Below, one piece after another: positions 24,301-34,539 of a DNA stretch of 64,000 bases (its first letter is position 1; every line of letters begins with the position of its first letter). Below the pieces are notes generated by a model. That model was not told the DNA's origin, ran no database searches, and worked only from the letters and a program-made list of their open reading frames with translations. This DNA comes from Monocercomonoides exilis (lineage: Eukaryota; Preaxostyla; Oxymonadida; Polymastigidae). Both the position numbers and the translations under genes were made by a program. The stretch lies in assembly GCA_001643675.2 (NCBI GenBank), contig LSRY02000009.1:305001-369000 (forward strand), in the 5' to 3' direction.

Positions 24301-27300
24301 GGGATGATAATGGTGAAAAATCAGACAGAATTTGCAAACATAGGATTTTATCTTCCAGCGAATCTGGGAGCTGCAACATCGTTCATTTCATGTTCATCAG
24401 GAACTCTTCATATGAAATGTTGCTCAGCATCCTTGGTTGATATGTTTTCTGAGCAGAAAGTGAGTTTCAGCATTGTGAGGGTGACAGGAGGAAGGATACA
24501 CATGGAATCATTCATCAGTGAAACTGGGATTGAGTTTTCATCTTCCTCGATGATCTGGGTTGATGGGGGATGTGAAGTTGTGCTGTGTGAATGCAAAATG
24601 GTGGGAGTGAAAAAAGAGAGCGGAAATGGGGGTTGCATATTTGCTGAGAAGAAGAAAATCAGGATGGCGATTGATTCGTGCAACTTCAGTGGGTGTGGTG
24701 TGGTTGGAAGCAGCTCGTGTGGTGGGGGAATGATGGCTGAAGTGAAGGGAGAGAACGAACTGTTCATCAATGGAACAACAGCGTTTGATGGTTGTGTAGC
24801 ACCAGGTGGTGAAGGGGTAAATGGCAGAGGAGGGGGGATGATGATCAGGGTGGAAGAGGTTCCGTTGAAATTCGAGATTGGAGGGGATGTGACTTTTGGG
24901 TCATTGGAAAACAATGATGCGAGATATGGCAAGGATGTGTTTGTTTTGTGTGAGAGAGGAGTTCATCTGAGAGAAGTGATTAATCGCTCGTCATTCGAGT
25001 TTTTCGATTTCAAAACGATTCCAACAGATGCACTGCAGCTGAGCGGGATGGAAAATGGGAATGAATCATGTGTTATTCCGCTTCATGTGTTTCTGTGCTC
25101 AGTCGGAACGCAGCTGGCTGTTGATGGGAGTTGTGGAACTGATCACGATTTTTGTGGATTTGCTTCGTTTCCGTGCTTGACAGTTGATTATTGTGCTGGA
25201 AGACGAGCAGGAAACAACGTGGAGTCTGTGATGCTTGAATCTAGATCATCGATAAATGGTGAATTTGCCTTTCCCCTGCTTGCCATGAGCGTGACCTCTC
25301 AGGTCAGACCTGGAATAAAGGTTGATGTTCATGACAATGGAGATGTGGAGCAAGAAGGCCTTGTGGAGTGTGCGAGCAACATCAGGTTTGAAAACATTTC
25401 GTTTGCACTTCCACTCTCCATGAAGGAAAGTCATTGCAGTTTTCTTATTTCGAAGAAGAATCTGAAGTTGACAGAGTGCGTATTTGCGTTTTTGGGAGAC
25501 AAAGAAGGGGTTTTTGTTGAGTTCGGCGTGATTCATGTTTGCAGTGGGGATCTGACGATGAAGGGTGTGTGCTTGGTAGATGGAATTGGATTCCATGGCT
25601 GTTCTGGATTTACTGTGGAGAATGGAGGAAAAATCACCATGGAAGATTGTGTATTGTGTAATGTGAGCCAAAGGAATGGGAATGGAGGATGCATGACTTT
25701 GAGAGGAAAAAGTGGGGAGAATCCGTTTGTGAGGATGAGGAATGTGACTATTGGTGGAGCATGTGAAGCAGGAATGAGCCTGAAAGGAGGCGGATTGCTT
25801 GTGGTGTTGGATGCGGGAATTGAGCTGACAATGGAGAAAGTTGGATTCAAGAACTGTTCTGTTCCGGCTGAAGACTCGGAGAGTGTTGGAAGAGGGCTCG
25901 GAGGGGGAATGTTTCTTGAGCTGTTGGATGGAAGTGGCGTATTGACACTCTCAGAGCTGAAATTTGAGGCTTGCAGTGCCTGGAAAGGGAGGAATATGTT
26001 TGCGGATGCGATGCAGTTGGACATTGTTGTGAACAACAGCACAATGAAGTTTGGGATGGAAGGAATGGAAAGAGAAGATCTGATGGGATTTGAGGAATCG
26101 ACAACCAAAACAGAATATTGGATTCCTCTTGAGGTCTATTTTAGGGAAATTGGGGGTGGAGGTTATGTTGGAGGAAAAGAGGATGAAGGGTTTGATCATT
26201 CGGGATGTGGATTTGGAGATGTGCCTTGTGAAAGTGTTGGATTTCTTCTTTCCCGCCGGATCAAATCGAGTCAAAATGTGACTGAGATCCATATTTATCC
26301 TTCGTTTGCATTCAAAGAATGCCTTTCATTCAGCAATAAGAATATTTTTTTGCGAGGCCTTGACAAGAGCCTGCAAACGAAGTTTGTGCGAAACATCACA
26401 GGAGAAGGATCAAACGTGGTTGAATCATTTGTGGATGTTGAGATTAGCGATATGAGTTTTGATGCGCCATTTGAATTTGGGCCAATTGCAAGAATGAATT
26501 TGTTTTTTGTTGGTCAGAAAACAATGAAAATGCTTGGCTGTTCGTGTGCCTGGAGAAGTGATGAAACAAAAAGTGTTGAGTATAATTTTGCGAGAGTTGA
26601 GGGAGGGACGTTGGAAATTGTGGGTTTTGAAGCAAGATACGTGAAATTGGGGAATAGTGGGATGTTTGTGGTTGAAGGGAATGAAGCGAGGGGGCGATTC
26701 AGTGGGATGGCCATTGATTCTGTGAGCTGCAATGGGCAGAAGGGGCTGATGGTGGGAAGGCTCTGCTCAATGTGGATCAATGATTCTTCAGTTTCAGGTT
26801 CAGAGTTGTTGCAGAATTGTGCGTTGCTGTCTGTCGATGAGTGTGCGGAGACAATTGTGGACAATACATCGTTGAGTGACTGGAAGAGGCAGATTGGAAA
26901 TGGTGGGGGAATTGAGGGAAAAGTGGGGAAGGGGTGCTCATTCAAGATGAGGCAGTGCAACATGACAAACTGCGGTGCGTTGATTGGAAACGGGAAAGGC
27001 GGGGGGATGATGATATCGTTGAGCAGCAGTGGCAGGATGGAGTTAGATGATAACACTGTGAAGGAGAATATTGTTTCAGAGCAGAGTGGACAAGGAGGTG
27101 GGCTATTCATTAATATCGATAGCACAGAAGTGAATTATTGGGTGAGAAGGAATATGTTTGCATCGAATGTGGGGTTAATCGGATGGGATGTGTATGTTGT
27201 GTGTCCTTCGCCACGAACAATGATCACGCTTGTTGTTTGGGAAGGGTTTGATGAGGGTGCTGGAGAGAATAACTTTTGGGTTGGGGATGGAGAAGCAGGG

Positions 27301-30300
27301 AGCAATGAAGGTGTGTCTCTGAAGACGTATCTGTTCCCTGGGGATGAAGAGATAGTGTTTGTGGATGAAAGTGGGAAGAATGAAGCAAACTGTGGGATGT
27401 TCAGTGTGGAAGGGTTTTGTCGAGATGTGGGATATGGGATGGGGCGGATGAATGAGAGCCAGTGGATTGTGCAAATCAAGACGAAAGCAGACCTGGAGAA
27501 GGAAGTCGAGCGAAGAGAACATCCATTGGCGATAAGGGGCAAGAACAGTGAAAGTGTGATGAATGTGAAAGCAGAAGGGCATCTGTTGCTTTCATCATCG
27601 TTGGAGCCGAACAATCTGATGTTGAGCAGCCTGAGGATCTGGCTTCCTGAGGAAAAAAGTGAGTATGACGAGTTCGTGTGCGTGGAGAGTGGGAAACTAT
27701 CAATCACCAGCTGTTCATTTGGGAAGATTGGAGAAGAGAAAAGACAGTACTTTGAATGGATTGTGAATGGAAGAGGAGGAGAGCTTGGTTTTGTGTCTGT
27801 GAGTGTGCATGGGATGCCGTTCAAAGGAGGATATGGGATGGTCTGCGTGAGAGGAGAGTGCTATGCCAGTGTTGAAAACTCATCAGTCGGTGAAGTGAGC
27901 GGAGAAAGTGGAGGGATAATTGTAATTGGACAAGGCGGAGAAATGATGGTTAACTCATCCAACATCACTCAGAGCAGTTCGCAGAAAGGAGGAGTGATTC
28001 GGATGGAAAAAGGGAGCAATCTGCAAGTGGAGAACGACTGCAATTTTGTTGGGTGTTTGGCAAATGAAGGAGATGGCGGAATGATAAACAGTGAAATGAA
28101 TGAATACTCAGTTTTCACAATAAGATCGAGCACACTCAAAGGATGCTCGGTGAATACGGATGATGGAAAGGGTGGAAGTGTTTTTGTTGAAATGACAGGA
28201 AATGGAGTTTTCTTTTTTGGGAATGTGAGTTTTTCTGAGAACGTTGCATGGGCTGGGAGGGATATGTTTGTTCGAAGTGTGGATTTGAATGAATCAATGA
28301 AGAGCACTTGTTTTGAAGAAGTACTATTTGATGAGGAAGGGAGAGTGTGTGTGGATTTTGCAGGAAGCGATGAGGCAAACTTTGGAGGAGTAATTGTGGA
28401 TCTGAAGCTGTTGTTGGTTCAGTACGTATCAGAAGAAATACGAGTGAGCAAGAAAGGGTGTGATGTTCTTGGCTGTGGGAGTGAGACATATCCATGTCAG
28501 TCTTTTTGGAGAGGATTTGAGAATGTGAAGGGCAGTTTGGATTCGAAAAGGGTTGTTATCACAGATGGGACATTTGTTGAAAACGAATATGATTTGTCGG
28601 GATGTGAAATTTGTTCAGAAGGTTCTTCCGCGAATGACTCTGGGGAGAAAAGTCGACTTGAATTCAAAACCGAAATCAAAGGGGAGAGAGGGAAAACGGT
28701 GATAACTGGGCAAGGCGCATTGAGTTTTGCTGGGTTAGTGTTTGCTCTTCCATATTCGTTTTCGAGTGGTCATGAGATCCTGATCACATACTCATCGATG
28801 AGTGAAAGTGAAGCTCTGATCGTTCGCAAGTGTCTGTTTGACTGCAGTTCAAGCAGGAAGGTGGATGTGTATCTGATCAAAGGGATCAGAGGAAAAGTTG
28901 AGATTGGAGAATGTGTTGTAGGAACAGTTCAGTTTGTGAGCACCCCGTTTGTGCTTCAGTGTGACACAAACATCAGCTCATGCACTGTGGAAGGGATTTC
29001 AAGTGAGTGTGAGGAAGGAGGAGCAATGAAAATCATTCTCGACTCAGTTGTCACGAGGCTTCAAATGAAAAACATAACAACAGTGAGATGCCAGTGTGTG
29101 AAGGAGGAAAGCAAAGGAGGGTTTTTGTATGTGGACTCAAGCAAAGCGAATCAGGAAACGCCATTTGTGTTTGAAGAGATGGTGTTTGATGGAAATGAGG
29201 CATGGAAAGGGAAAAACATTTTTGTTGTGGAAAGGGATCTGAACAGAACAGTGAGTGAAAGAGCCTTTCGCTTTGATTTCGAACCATTGAAGGATGATGA
29301 AAATGCATTTGTGGGGAGGGATGTGTTCAATGAGGCAACAGATCTGTCCCGTTTTCTTGTTTCGTTCAGCTCTGGGCAGATATATGTTGGAGAGAAGGGA
29401 TTTGATGTGAAGAGATGTGGGAGCAAAAGGGATCCATGCTGTTCGTTTTGGAGAGGGATGCAACAACTGGAGGCAGGAGCTGAAAAGAAGGCAATATTCA
29501 TTTGGGAAAAGACAAAGATCACAGATGGATTTGACCTCTCAGAAATGGTCATTGCCTCTGCATCTCTTTCCAGCAGAAAAGCTGCTTCACCTCATGGAAT
29601 AACAAATGCGGATGGTTTTGAGAATCAAATGGCAACATTTGAATTTGAAAGGAGCGATTCATCAGGGAGTGGAGGGAATGTGAAGAACAGGAAAGCTTTG
29701 TTGCTCGAGATGATCAACTTGCTGGTGCAGTCAAGTTTGCAGAATGAAAAGAAGGCGGTGATCATCAACGAAGATGGAATGTTGAATATTACAGATTGTT
29801 CTTTCAGTTTGAAAGAGATACCTGAACAAGAAGGAAACATCAACATGGTAAGAATGGAAAAGGGTCGAATGGTTGTTTGTCGACTGAGCTGTGAATCGAC
29901 GAGTTTTTGTGAGAGTGTTCTGCTTGTGAACGGGGATGGTGTTGAGTGTGATCTTAATGAGATTGTCTTCATATCAGTGAGCATCAGGAGCGGATCTGTT
30001 GTGGAGACATTTGCGATGGAGGAATCTGTGAAGGGATTACATGAGGGTTGTGCTTTGTCTTTGTGCAATTCCACTTTTTCATCCATCACTGGCAATGGTG
30101 TTGAGCCGAGTGGAATGATCAGTGAAGGGAGTGGAGGAGCAGGGTTGGTGGTGAATGGAAGCAGATTTGAAGGTTGTCTAGGGAATAAGTCGATGAAAGG
30201 TGGAGTGTGCTTGTTTGAACTGAGTGAAGGAGGAGTTATGAGAATGGTTGATTGCTTGATGGTGAGGTGTGGGTGCTCGATGGAGGGGAGAGGAGGGGGT

Positions 30301-33300
30301 GTGTATGTTGCGACGAGACTGACAGAGGATCTTGACTTTTGCTTTGTGAACATGAATTTTAGTGCAAACAGTGCAAAAGCAGGGCGGGATATATTTGTTG
30401 AGTGCCATCGAATTTCCAGTCAGATAAATGAGACACAGTTTCTGATGGATCTGCGGGAGTCTGTGTATGTGCGACTGAATGCAATCTGTGGGATAGACAG
30501 AACGGAGCACACGAGCGAGCCAATTGATTTGATGAGCATCATTGCAATCTTTCAGTCTGACAGTATTGTATTGTCGAGTGCCTTGGGGAAGAATGGAAAG
30601 AATGAGCGAAATTGCGGAAGTCGAGCGAATCCGTGCTTGTCCATTGAGTATGGGTTGGGTCATGTGACGAGAGATGTGGAAGCGAGGATGCTTGTGGATG
30701 AAGAGTCAAAGTTGATGAGTAAGGTGGATCTCCATGATTTGACGCTGACGGCTCTTAATGCACCTGGAAAGAAAGGTGTTGTTGCTGTGATGGAGAATGC
30801 TTTTGTTCCAGGGATTGAAGCAGTTGTGAGAAGTGAAGGTTTTGTGTCCGTTTTGTATCTTGTATTTGTGGTGCAAACCTCACAAACGCTGCAACATTCA
30901 ACGCTTTTTGCAGTCGAGTCTGGATTTTTCTTGATGAGCCAATGTGGTTTTAGTGGACTGGAATCAGATGAACAATTGAGTGACTTTCATTTTGTTTGTC
31001 TAAGCTTTGGGGGAGGGAGTGCTCAGTTGTTTGATATCAAGTTTGAGTCGTTGCATGTGACATCAAGCTGTCTGATCGAGTGCCAGAGTGGCTGTGAGAG
31101 TGTCTTGATGGAGAAGATCGGAATGAGCAATATCACTTGTGATAGATGGTGCATTCATGTTGATGATGATGGGGAACAAGTTTGGGAACAAGAAGGAGAA
31201 AGAATGATAGAGCTTAGTGGTGCAGATACGAAGAATATTACATGTTCTTCATTGGATGGAAGTGTAATAAGGCTCAAATCAAAACACTTTCCCGTGCTTA
31301 TTCGAAACAGCACATTTGGAAGTTGTGCAAACACGAAAAATGAAAAGGGAGAAGTTTTGTTAATAAGTTCATGTTCAAATGTGATTATTGAATCGAGTGT
31401 TGTTGATGGAGAAATTGAGAGAGATAAGAGGAACATAAACAGACTTTCCTCGAGTGCTGGAGATGAACTGTGCAAATGGAATGGATCTCTTGTTGATTGT
31501 GTGAATTCTCATGTGGAACTTAATGATACAACGATCAAGAATTCGGAAGTTGGTGGATTATCTGTATCAAGTGGGAACGTTGGGGTGATGATGAGCATGT
31601 TTTCAGGGAATGATCCGTCAGTGAAAGGATATCCATCTGCTCGACGGAACATTATTTGCACAGACCATGCAATATTGAACATCAGGAGTCTGAAGGGAGG
31701 GGATGGAGCTGTGAGAAATTCATCCTTATGGATCGTGAGTGAGAATTGTGAAATGGAAGGAATAGTGGGGGAATGCACTTCTTCATTTTTCATTCCGTTG
31801 CTAGAGTCAGTGGAGAAAGAAGATGAAGGAACTGCGACAAAGCTGAAGCTAAAAGGTCAGCTTCTTTTGCCTTGCAATCTGATGTTGAGATTAGTTTTCA
31901 GGAGGGTCAGCGAAGAGCAGATTGAGAAATTCGGTTTTGACACAGATGGGTTTATCTCAGAGAATGAAGTTCACTCATGGGTATCAACAGAAAAGCTGGG
32001 AAATGTCGAAAATGAAACAGAAGTTTCTGTGTCGCTTCAATATGGAGATCCTTCGACACCGAGTTTTTCCAATTCTTTGATTCTGAAGAACAAGAGTGAA
32101 ACAAAGGTGAATGAAGATGGAAATCTTTCTGAAGTGGGAAAAGAAGGGAAATCCTCATCTTCAACAGTTATTATAATTGTTTTGGTCGTGATCTTGTTGA
32201 TTGTTCTTATTGTATCCATTCTTGTCACAATACGATGGAGAAAACAAAAGAGACGAACTGAAGAATTGGAGGTGATTGTGGAAGACACAGTGAAAAAGGA
32301 TCCAAAGGCGATTGAGATGGTGACGATGGAGATGTCTCCAGAGGAGCAGTGGAGGAAAGCAGAGAGAGAGGCAGAGAAGAAGAATGAAGAAAAGATGAAG
32401 AAAAGAGTGTACGCGAAAAGTTTAGGACACTCTGAGTCATCGGAGCATCTTCTCTCCGAGAGTGGCTCAACAGAATATATCCTTGGAAAAGACTCAGACA
32501 AGATTCCCGATTGGGCACTGGAGAAAGATGAGGAAGAAGAGATAAGGAAGAGAACACCATCTCCATCAATTTCTTCTTCTTGTTCAACTGATTCAGATTC
32601 CACTTTTGTTCGAGGAGAAGATCTGTGCCCGACAACCTCGTCGATGTCGAACTTGGTGGATGCAATGGCCTGTTCATCACCTCATGAGAAATTGATTGTG
32701 GATCTGAGGGATTCGCTGTTCATGTTGTTGCATGGGCTGAATAAGACAAAAGAGATGGCAATTGGCACACTGAAAGAGCGAGAAATGACAGCTGCTCAGA
32801 TCCTGTTCTGGGTGGTCAACCTTGCGCTGTACTCGTTTGATGAAATGGAAAACCCTCTTCAATCTCTTTCCAATCTGAGTCCTCACATTGTTCTCTTCTC
32901 AGAACACATGGTGATATGCATTGTCATGCATTCTGATTTATTGTCTGATGATGACTCAGATTCCTCATCCATCTCATCATCAACTGTTGTCACATCTGCT
33001 AGTGGCAATGATGATGATGATGATGACTCTCTGCCCTCGTCTGCATTTGAAGATGAAGATGCTTTCAAAAAAGAGTGCCTGAGGTGGAAGGCGCCAGAGC
33101 TGCAGATTAACAAGAAGATGGGAGCAACGAAGGAGTCGGCTGCATTCTCAATCGGGATGATGTTGTGGGAGTGCTTGACGCTTCAGATCCCGTTTGGTGA
33201 GTATCCAGCAGAGGTGGCAGGGCAGAAGATTGTGAATGGAGAGAGGCCAAACTTGGAAGCTGTTGAGTGTGTGAGCTGGAGTGAGCTTGTGAAGTGCTGT

Positions 33301-33465
33301 TGGGCAGGGCAGCTGTCAGAGCGGAAGACGCTTGGAGAAGTGAAGCGAGAGTTGATTGGACATTTTCCAGCTGGAGCTGTGATGGTTACGATGTCAGACG
33401 CGATTGATCTGAGGAGGGAAAATGAAAGTGGAAGCGGAAGAAGCGATGATGGATACAGATGCTAA
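21370..33465 (+). CDS. Giant surface protein: signal peptide, pectin-lyase-like beta-helix modules, TM helix, pseudokinase tail
   Basis: A single-exon protein of 4031 residues from the ATG at 21370. That start gives a signal-like N-terminus (ENGFLPFLVIVFMCICVGC); the upstream in-frame extension lacks an ATG. The ectodomain is right-handed beta-helix with GG(A/G/M) turns and C-x-F strands. At least eight modules of about 315-400 residues each open with a 'G.C....(Y/F)PC' motif, at roughly residues 558, 901, 1256, 1607, 2000, 2361, 2676 and 3074. Most close with a W(K/A)G(R/N/K)(D/N)(M/I)F block. A membrane helix (TVIIIVLVVILLIVLIVSIL) spans ~3599-3622, followed by basic residues. The cytoplasmic part resembles a tyrosine-kinase-like C-lobe: LLHG near 3786, NLSPHIVLF near 3835 where HRDLKP would be, RWKAPE near 3908, FSIGMMLWECL. 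No VAIK lysine, HRD or DFG is visible, so it is probably a pseudokinase. Such architectures are abundant in oxymonads; ligand and role are unknown. Confidence 0.85.
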   Translation: MKNNNFIENGFLPFLVIVFMCICVGCQKREFDNLPFQMNEKYKNRLQFNFWGNREGKSTEKLELHEMVSQWQISQISKCGKDEFTRISHFCFLSNSSLTYQKVFLLRHEGIKQTFEIERKGALSLECCKVRSSCDYSSLTKTSTANVSIFNISISSSQSPASCSSPLCEGKDTHFLIEQSSICSLIVAKDSFVLIGKGSNWAHLQGCSFINITQLQKNQISFPCHSSSFLSSSSTYSSNRSLQKPSLPFQHLKEFRNSITEQDSIVRTESCTFKLNALDHNNAFFGKKRLLSATSINSTFNTRQELLTGNHSFERCSFCSQSEELGGAISSSAALMIRVCIFFKCNCTKAIDPHGGAIFISGYEQFLLEESNFSDCRALYGGAACLRSRVFFSVLNCRFLSSPSDQGVIQFCDNHEGASYSGCVFADNNKDYDSGVGRISYSGKNFEFHDCLFENNKAKRTGGILVYVPFESSSFFNISFVTCFFSGNEATITGAHASDVYALNNWSNLTKQSFVETFSTSIEPHLFIDNGASGHENWIPFPPSPKPMVKLHSSAQRGSDDANCGNETFLCLTLKYTFDSRWRGSGKLPMVVHRGEKAEETIVIGSESVEISGEDKERTVLYSKVTRDGGGLFEISSGSLELSTMTLIHSRSSSCGQSSLFTITSAGTLSVREAVVKGDRYEESYFEKSACDLKEGRTKMENVVFCDFCVSSASLISVGQACELNLTSVDISEITNMNGDGGAVSGVVGSGKVVIIENASFMGCKSEKGKGGGVDVVVRSGGTLKIGATLSCSIDVCSAGNEGGLKGKGGGVYLRVDDGATGYVFDGLGFGANNQAWKGNNMFVSGDDLKRIVSKEHFKGCIEADREHDNDATGSESSDEEYIIPLSIYMIQPFPIPGFVGGRNCKDFNNCGFDGYPCSTMNFLSSVQFPNSDCTIILNPNFVLNEVVAIEDCAWNVSCELVGERVEAAKVDSVTSEGMIMVKNQTEFANIGFYLPANLGAATSFISCSSGTLHMKCCSASLVDMFSEQKVSFSIVRVTGGRIHMESFISETGIEFSSSSMIWVDGGCEVVLCECKMVGVKKESGNGGCIFAEKKKIRMAIDSCNFSGCGVVGSSSCGGGMMAEVKGENELFINGTTAFDGCVAPGGEGVNGRGGGMMIRVEEVPLKFEIGGDVTFGSLENNDARYGKDVFVLCERGVHLREVINRSSFEFFDFKTIPTDALQLSGMENGNESCVIPLHVFLCSVGTQLAVDGSCGTDHDFCGFASFPCLTVDYCAGRRAGNNVESVMLESRSSINGEFAFPLLAMSVTSQVRPGIKVDVHDNGDVEQEGLVECASNIRFENISFALPLSMKESHCSFLISKKNLKLTECVFAFLGDKEGVFVEFGVIHVCSGDLTMKGVCLVDGIGFHGCSGFTVENGGKITMEDCVLCNVSQRNGNGGCMTLRGKSGENPFVRMRNVTIGGACEAGMSLKGGGLLVVLDAGIELTMEKVGFKNCSVPAEDSESVGRGLGGGMFLELLDGSGVLTLSELKFEACSAWKGRNMFADAMQLDIVVNNSTMKFGMEGMEREDLMGFEESTTKTEYWIPLEVYFREIGGGGYVGGKEDEGFDHSGCGFGDVPCESVGFLLSRRIKSSQNVTEIHIYPSFAFKECLSFSNKNIFLRGLDKSLQTKFVRNITGEGSNVVESFVDVEISDMSFDAPFEFGPIARMNLFFVGQKTMKMLGCSCAWRSDETKSVEYNFARVEGGTLEIVGFEARYVKLGNSGMFVVEGNEARGRFSGMAIDSVSCNGQKGLMVGRLCSMWINDSSVSGSELLQNCALLSVDECAETIVDNTSLSDWKRQIGNGGGIEGKVGKGCSFKMRQCNMTNCGALIGNGKGGGMMISLSSSGRMELDDNTVKENIVSEQSGQGGGLFINIDSTEVNYWVRRNMFASNVGLIGWDVYVVCPSPRTMITLVVWEGFDEGAGENNFWVGDGEAGSNEGVSLKTYLFPGDEEIVFVDESGKNEANCGMFSVEGFCRDVGYGMGRMNESQWIVQIKTKADLEKEVERREHPLAIRGKNSESVMNVKAEGHLLLSSSLEPNNLMLSSLRIWLPEEKSEYDEFVCVESGKLSITSCSFGKIGEEKRQYFEWIVNGRGGELGFVSVSVHGMPFKGGYGMVCVRGECYASVENSSVGEVSGESGGIIVIGQGGEMMVNSSNITQSSSQKGGVIRMEKGSNLQVENDCNFVGCLANEGDGGMINSEMNEYSVFTIRSSTLKGCSVNTDDGKGGSVFVEMTGNGVFFFGNVSFSENVAWAGRDMFVRSVDLNESMKSTCFEEVLFDEEGRVCVDFAGSDEANFGGVIVDLKLLLVQYVSEEIRVSKKGCDVLGCGSETYPCQSFWRGFENVKGSLDSKRVVITDGTFVENEYDLSGCEICSEGSSANDSGEKSRLEFKTEIKGERGKTVITGQGALSFAGLVFALPYSFSSGHEILITYSSMSESEALIVRKCLFDCSSSRKVDVYLIKGIRGKVEIGECVVGTVQFVSTPFVLQCDTNISSCTVEGISSECEEGGAMKIILDSVVTRLQMKNITTVRCQCVKEESKGGFLYVDSSKANQETPFVFEEMVFDGNEAWKGKNIFVVERDLNRTVSERAFRFDFEPLKDDENAFVGRDVFNEATDLSRFLVSFSSGQIYVGEKGFDVKRCGSKRDPCCSFWRGMQQLEAGAEKKAIFIWEKTKITDGFDLSEMVIASASLSSRKAASPHGITNADGFENQMATFEFERSDSSGSGGNVKNRKALLLEMINLLVQSSLQNEKKAVIINEDGMLNITDCSFSLKEIPEQEGNINMVRMEKGRMVVCRLSCESTSFCESVLLVNGDGVECDLNEIVFISVSIRSGSVVETFAMEESVKGLHEGCALSLCNSTFSSITGNGVEPSGMISEGSGGAGLVVNGSRFEGCLGNKSMKGGVCLFELSEGGVMRMVDCLMVRCGCSMEGRGGGVYVATRLTEDLDFCFVNMNFSANSAKAGRDIFVECHRISSQINETQFLMDLRESVYVRLNAICGIDRTEHTSEPIDLMSIIAIFQSDSIVLSSALGKNGKNERNCGSRANPCLSIEYGLGHVTRDVEARMLVDEESKLMSKVDLHDLTLTALNAPGKKGVVAVMENAFVPGIEAVVRSEGFVSVLYLVFVVQTSQTLQHSTLFAVESGFFLMSQCGFSGLESDEQLSDFHFVCLSFGGGSAQLFDIKFESLHVTSSCLIECQSGCESVLMEKIGMSNITCDRWCIHVDDDGEQVWEQEGERMIELSGADTKNITCSSLDGSVIRLKSKHFPVLIRNSTFGSCANTKNEKGEVLLISSCSNVIIESSVVDGEIERDKRNINRLSSSAGDELCKWNGSLVDCVNSHVELNDTTIKNSEVGGLSVSSGNVGVMMSMFSGNDPSVKGYPSARRNIICTDHAILNIRSLKGGDGAVRNSSLWIVSENCEMEGIVGECTSSFFIPLLESVEKEDEGTATKLKLKGQLLLPCNLMLRLVFRRVSEEQIEKFGFDTDGFISENEVHSWVSTEKLGNVENETEVSVSLQYGDPSTPSFSNSLILKNKSETKVNEDGNLSEVGKEGKSSSSTVIIIVLVVILLIVLIVSILVTIRWRKQKRRTEELEVIVEDTVKKDPKAIEMVTMEMSPEEQWRKAEREAEKKNEEKMKKRVYAKSLGHSESSEHLLSESGSTEYILGKDSDKIPDWALEKDEEEEIRKRTPSPSISSSCSTDSDSTFVRGEDLCPTTSSMSNLVDAMACSSPHEKLIVDLRDSLFMLLHGLNKTKEMAIGTLKEREMTAAQILFWVVNLALYSFDEMENPLQSLSNLSPHIVLFSEHMVICIVMHSDLLSDDDSDSSSISSSTVVTSASGNDDDDDDSLPSSAFEDEDAFKKECLRWKAPELQINKKMGATKESAAFSIGMMLWECLTLQIPFGEYPAEVAGQKIVNGERPNLEAVECVSWSELVKCCWAGQLSERKTLGEVKRELIGHFPAGAVMVTMSDAIDLRRENESGSGRSDDGYRC

Positions 33466-34084
33466 AAGTTGAAGGTGAAGCTGGAACAAGAGAAGTGAAA
33501 GGACGGGTGCTGAACAAGAGCTGCTGAACCGATGAGTTTCAGATGAATGTTTACTGAGTTTGTTCAGAACAGATGGCATTATGTGAGCACCCATATGGTG
33601 AGCAAAGCCGAAAGATGCTGCAAAATATGTATGCAAGTTTCTTCTTCTTCTTTTCTTCTCTTTTGAAGAGAAATTCTTCCAAGTTATTTCTTCGCTGATT
33701 GATTGAAATGAAAAGATTAACCTAGTTTGAAGAGAAAAAGGATGCAAACGGGAGAGGATGAGGATAATGTTTTTGTTGTTTGTGGGAAGAAAAATATTTA
33801 ATATTGTTGCTCAGCAATGCCTGCTGAGGAGAGATTTTCTTCTCACTCCTTAGCATGCATTCCTTCTGTTTTCCGTTGAGTGCGCTGCTTTTAAAAGCCT
33901 GAAGATAGAGAGACACAACGAGAGAGGTGTCTGAAAATGCTATGAGAGTAATAACTTTTTTTGTGATATGTGATATTTAGACTTTTAAGATTTTTTGGTT
34001 TAACGTTATGTTTCCGTTTTTCGAATTCTTTCGTTAAATTTTTCGTAAACAATTTCTGTCTGTTTTTATTTTCAAAATGAAGCA

Positions 34085-34130
<46 letters not shown>

Positions 34131-34537
34131 ATCTCAAAAAGATATGTAACTTCAGATATTTGAGAAATTGATCAAATTATTTGAATTTGTGAAAAAACTG
34201 AGATTGGTTTCAAACCTTTTCTGCAATTGTATCACAATAGGTCTTCCATAACAATTCATAAAAATTAAAAAAAAAAATATGGAGTCTTTCAAAATTGAGA
34301 AAACCATTTGAAAATTATGAAATGAATATATTACAAAAAGCAAACTATTTCTTCCCACATATCTTTTAACATATGCAACAAAAATAGATAAATATCTGTG
34401 AACATTGACTTTATCACATGACAATTGTCATTTTTTTTTTCATCTTTTATTTGCGATGAAATCATTCGTTGTTATAGTGATATTGTAGTATTCGTTAAAA
34501 ACACTATAAAATAAAACCATAACTGAAACATTTCATA
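33466..34537. other. Intergenic, AT-rich, includes long poly(T)
   Basis: The first ~400 bases after the receptor stop are less AT-rich and probably 3' UTR. The remainder has no frame worth calling. Confidence 0.6.
34087..34129. repeat. Poly(T) run of 43 bases
   Basis: Uninterrupted T homopolymer. The true length is uncertain because such runs are hard to sequence. Confidence 0.9.
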
Positions 34538-34539
34538 TA

